A model generated the notes under the pieces. That model was given only the letters and a program-made list of their open reading frames with translations. It made no database searches and was not told where the DNA came from. From assembly GCA_009842675.1 (NCBI GenBank), contig VYEX01000056.1, positions 1-33,950 on the forward strand: 33,950 nucleotides of DNA, in the 5' to 3' direction. The position numbers were made by a program, and so were the translations under genes. The DNA is from Acidimicrobiia bacterium (lineage in GTDB: Bacteria; Actinomycetota; Acidimicrobiia; Acidimicrobiales; Bin134). Below, piece by piece: positions 32,362-33,950 of this stretch; position 1 is the first letter of the stretch, and the number at the start of each line of letters is the position of its first letter.

Positions 32362-33614
32362 CTGGCCGACTCACCGACGAACTGGTGGCCACTGCGCCCG
32401 CTGGCACCTACGGCGACGGCAGGGGCGGGAACGGGCTGCGGCTGGTGGTCCAGCCGTCCGGCTCCCGGTCCTGGGTACAGCGGCTCCGCACCGAGGGCGG
32501 CCAACTGGTCAACCGGGGGCTGGGCAGCGTGGCCGAGGTCGATCTGTCCACCGCACGGGAACGGGCAGCGGCCAACGCTGGCAAGGCCCCGACACCCGAA
32601 GCCCCGCCGCAGCAGCCCGCCGTTGACGACGAGGTGTTGCGGCTCCAGTTGCAACTGGCCGAGGCCGAGAACGAGAAGCTGCGGCTCCAGTTGCAACTTG
32701 CCCAGCAGCCAGCAGCCCCGCCCCAGCCGGTGGCCATACCCACACCGCCAGCCAGCGGCGGGCCGCTCTTGTCCGAGGTACTGGAACAGGTCATCGCCCA
32801 CAAGCGCCCCGGCTGGCGGTCAGCCACGTCCGAACAGACCTGGCGGTCCCAGATGACCCGCTACTGCGGCGATCTGCTGGCCACTCCGGTGGGGGCTGTT
32901 ACTGCTGCCGACGTACAGCAGTCCCTAGACGGCTCCACACCGAACATCGCCCGCCTGAACCGGCAGCGGCTGTCGTCCTGCTTCAAATGGGCGATGGTCC
33001 GAGGCTGGTGCCACGCCGACCCCGCCGCAGCAGTCGCCGGGTTCCTGCCGAAGCAGGCAGCGCCGGAACACCACGACACGATCCCCCACACCGAGGTAGC
33101 CGCAGCAGTCGCCAAGGTCCGGGCATCAGACGAGTGGGACGGCACCCGCCTAGCGGTCGAGTTCTTGATCCTGACCGCCGCCCGCTCCGGGGAGGTCCGG
33201 GGGATGACCTGGGGCGAAGTCGATCTGGCCGAGCGGGTCTGGACCGTCCCCGCCGACCGGATGAAGGCGGGTCGCACCCACCGGGTCGCACTCAGCGACC
33301 AGGCGGTCGCCGTGTTGGAACAGGCACGGGACCTGGCCGCCGGGACGGAGTTGGTGTTCCCCAGCTTCCGGTCCAAGGTGCTCACCGGCGCAGCACTGCT
33401 GCGGCTCACAAGGCCGCTTCTGGGGACCGGCTGCCACGGGTTCCGGTCGTCGTTCTCGATCTGGGGCCACGAGAACGGGTGGCCCACCGAGCAGGTGGAA
33501 GCGGCCCTGGCCCACACCGACACGAACAAGGTGCGGGCTGCGTACCTGCGGACTGACTTCCTCGACGAGCGCCGCCCGCTCATGCAGGCGTGGGCTGACC
33601 ACATCGACTCGTGA
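32358..33614 (+). CDS. Tyrosine recombinase/integrase (P4-type, arm-binding DUF4102-like domain)
   Basis: A 418-residue site-specific recombinase. The N-terminal arm-binding domain is clear (LTDELVATAPAGTYGDGRGG; LRLVVQPSGSRSWVQRL; RGLGSVAEVDLSTARERA). An unusual Gln/Leu-rich helix (about 92-115, LRLQLQLAEAENEKLRLQLQ) links it to the SAM-like core-binding domain (about 135-220). The catalytic set is complete: Arg276 (AARSGEVRG), His360 and Arg363 (CHGFR), His386 (LAHTDTNKV) and nucleophile Tyr396 (AAYLRTD). The start GTG 32358 overlaps the upstream stop, and its stop overlaps the downstream GTG. So it appears active, and would have carried out the insertion into the P450 gene. Confidence 0.93.
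   Translation: MTGRLTDELVATAPAGTYGDGRGGNGLRLVVQPSGSRSWVQRLRTEGGQLVNRGLGSVAEVDLSTARERAAANAGKAPTPEAPPQQPAVDDEVLRLQLQLAEAENEKLRLQLQLAQQPAAPPQPVAIPTPPASGGPLLSEVLEQVIAHKRPGWRSATSEQTWRSQMTRYCGDLLATPVGAVTAADVQQSLDGSTPNIARLNRQRLSSCFKWAMVRGWCHADPAAAVAGFLPKQAAPEHHDTIPHTEVAAAVAKVRASDEWDGTRLAVEFLILTAARSGEVRGMTWGEVDLAERVWTVPADRMKAGRTHRVALSDQAVAVLEQARDLAAGTELVFPSFRSKVLTGAALLRLTRPLLGTGCHGFRSSFSIWGHENGWPTEQVEAALAHTDTNKVRAAYLRTDFLDERRPLMQAWADHIDS
32638..32698. repeat. 19-bp direct repeat in integrase linker
   Basis: TGCGGCTCCAGTTGCAACT at 32638-32656 and 32680-32698, start to start 42 bases (14 codons, in frame). It encodes the repeated LRLQLQL of the coiled-coil-like linker. Recombination between copies would delete exactly two heptads. 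Confidence 0.9.
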
Positions 33615-33847
33615 CGAGTCATCGGGGGCAGGGCAAGGCCATAGCATGTCCTCCTATGGACGCACCTCCGATCAAATACGTATCCCAGGCCCAGGCCGCA
33701 GCGATCTTGGGCATGTCCGCGCGCACGTTCCGCCGCCGACGTGACGAGCGGGCCGACTTCCCCAGGCCGCGCGACTTCGGCGGGGGCATCAAGCGGTGGC
33801 GCATCTCCGACCTGGAGGCGTGGGCCGAGTCCCAGGCGGTCGGCTAG
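33611..33847 (+). CDS. AlpA/excisionase-like helix-turn-helix protein
   Basis: A 78-residue DNA-binding protein of the MerR-like/AlpA/Xis type: KYVSQAQAAAILGMSARTFRRRRDERADFPRPRDFGGGIKRWRISDLEAWAES is the classical winged HTH of excisionases and prophage activators. GTG 33611 overlaps the integrase stop (GTGA) and I keep it as the start. ATG 33656 (MDAPPIKYVS) would give a 63-residue form nearer the family norm and is equally possible; neither has a good Shine-Dalgarno. Likely regulates excision or the element's genes. Family call good; start uncertain. Confidence 0.85.
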   Translation: MTSHRGQGKAIACPPMDAPPIKYVSQAQAAAILGMSARTFRRRRDERADFPRPRDFGGGIKRWRISDLEAWAESQAVG

Positions 33848-33852
33848 GTGCC

Positions 33853-33883
33853 GGAATATAGCCTTGGGCTATATTCCCCAGCT

Positions 33884-33893
<10 letters not shown>
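33853..33893. promoter_or_regulatory. Overlapping inverted repeats at possible promoter
   Basis: First dyad: GGAATATAGCC (33853-33863) and GGCTATATTCC (33867-33877), 11 bp perfect, 3-base centre. Second: CCCCAG (33876-33881) and CTGGGG (33888-33893), 6-base loop that contains the ATG at 33884. A TATATT hexamer (33870-33875) inside the first dyad is 8 nt before that ATG. This could be a -10 box covered by an operator, perhaps for the HTH protein just upstream. Confidence 0.55.

Positions 33894-33950
<57 letters not shown>

Overview
The window is high-GC, gene-dense bacterial DNA with features typical of Actinobacteria. These include many GTG starts, ATGA/GTGA gene overlaps, several genes whose start codon sits 6-9 nt after a TANNNT -10 box (leaderless pattern), lipoprotein signal peptides on Ala/Thr-rich linkers, and a rich set of P450, SDR, thiolase and acyl-CoA genes. 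I infer a free-living or host-associated actinobacterium, possibly Acidimicrobiia-like. No rRNA or tRNA gene was seen, so the taxonomy is inference. No stretch over 300 bases lacks a gene.

Layout: (1) 3-590, the 3' part of coaE. (2) 601-7385, minus strand: an enoyl-CoA hydratase, an amidohydrolase, a three-gene MacB-type export system (lipoprotein adaptor, ATPase, FtsX permease), then an acyl-CoA dehydrogenase with its own leaderless promoter. (3) 7492-11508, minus strand: gcvP and an upstream conserved protein of probable AttH/CrtC type. (4) 11585-15400, plus strand: SDR, DUF35 protein, thiolase-like protein and P450 (cassette 1). (5) 15413-19357: a sugar-type ABC importer (lipoprotein, permease, double ATPase). 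(6) 19477-22485: a large M16 metallopeptidase lipoprotein. (7) 22508-25363, minus strand: SDR, NTF2-like protein and acyl-CoA ligase. (8) 25508-29040, plus strand: DUF35 protein, thiolase, P450 and SDR (cassette 2). (9) 29047-31484, minus strand: an IpdA/IpdB-like CoA-transferase pair and an SDR. (10) 31552-32076: a third P450, cut off after about 170 residues. (11) About 32056-33950: one end of an integrative element with a small Cys/His protein, a P4-type tyrosine recombinase, an AlpA/Xis-like HTH protein, and an ORF start that runs into a (CCAG)n repeat at the window end.

Together, regions 4 and 7-10 look like a catabolic island for a large hydrophobic cyclic substrate such as a steroid or terpenoid. 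P450s would hydroxylate, SDRs oxidise, the ligase would form a CoA thioester, thiolase/DUF35 pairs would cleave side chains, and the IpdAB-like enzyme would act late in ring breakdown. The substrate is inference. The most notable points are the two paralogous thiolase/DUF35/P450/SDR cassettes, one with co-degenerate zinc-ribbon and thiolase motifs; the P450 broken by an integrative element; and the CCAG tetranucleotide tract just inside a possible reading frame.
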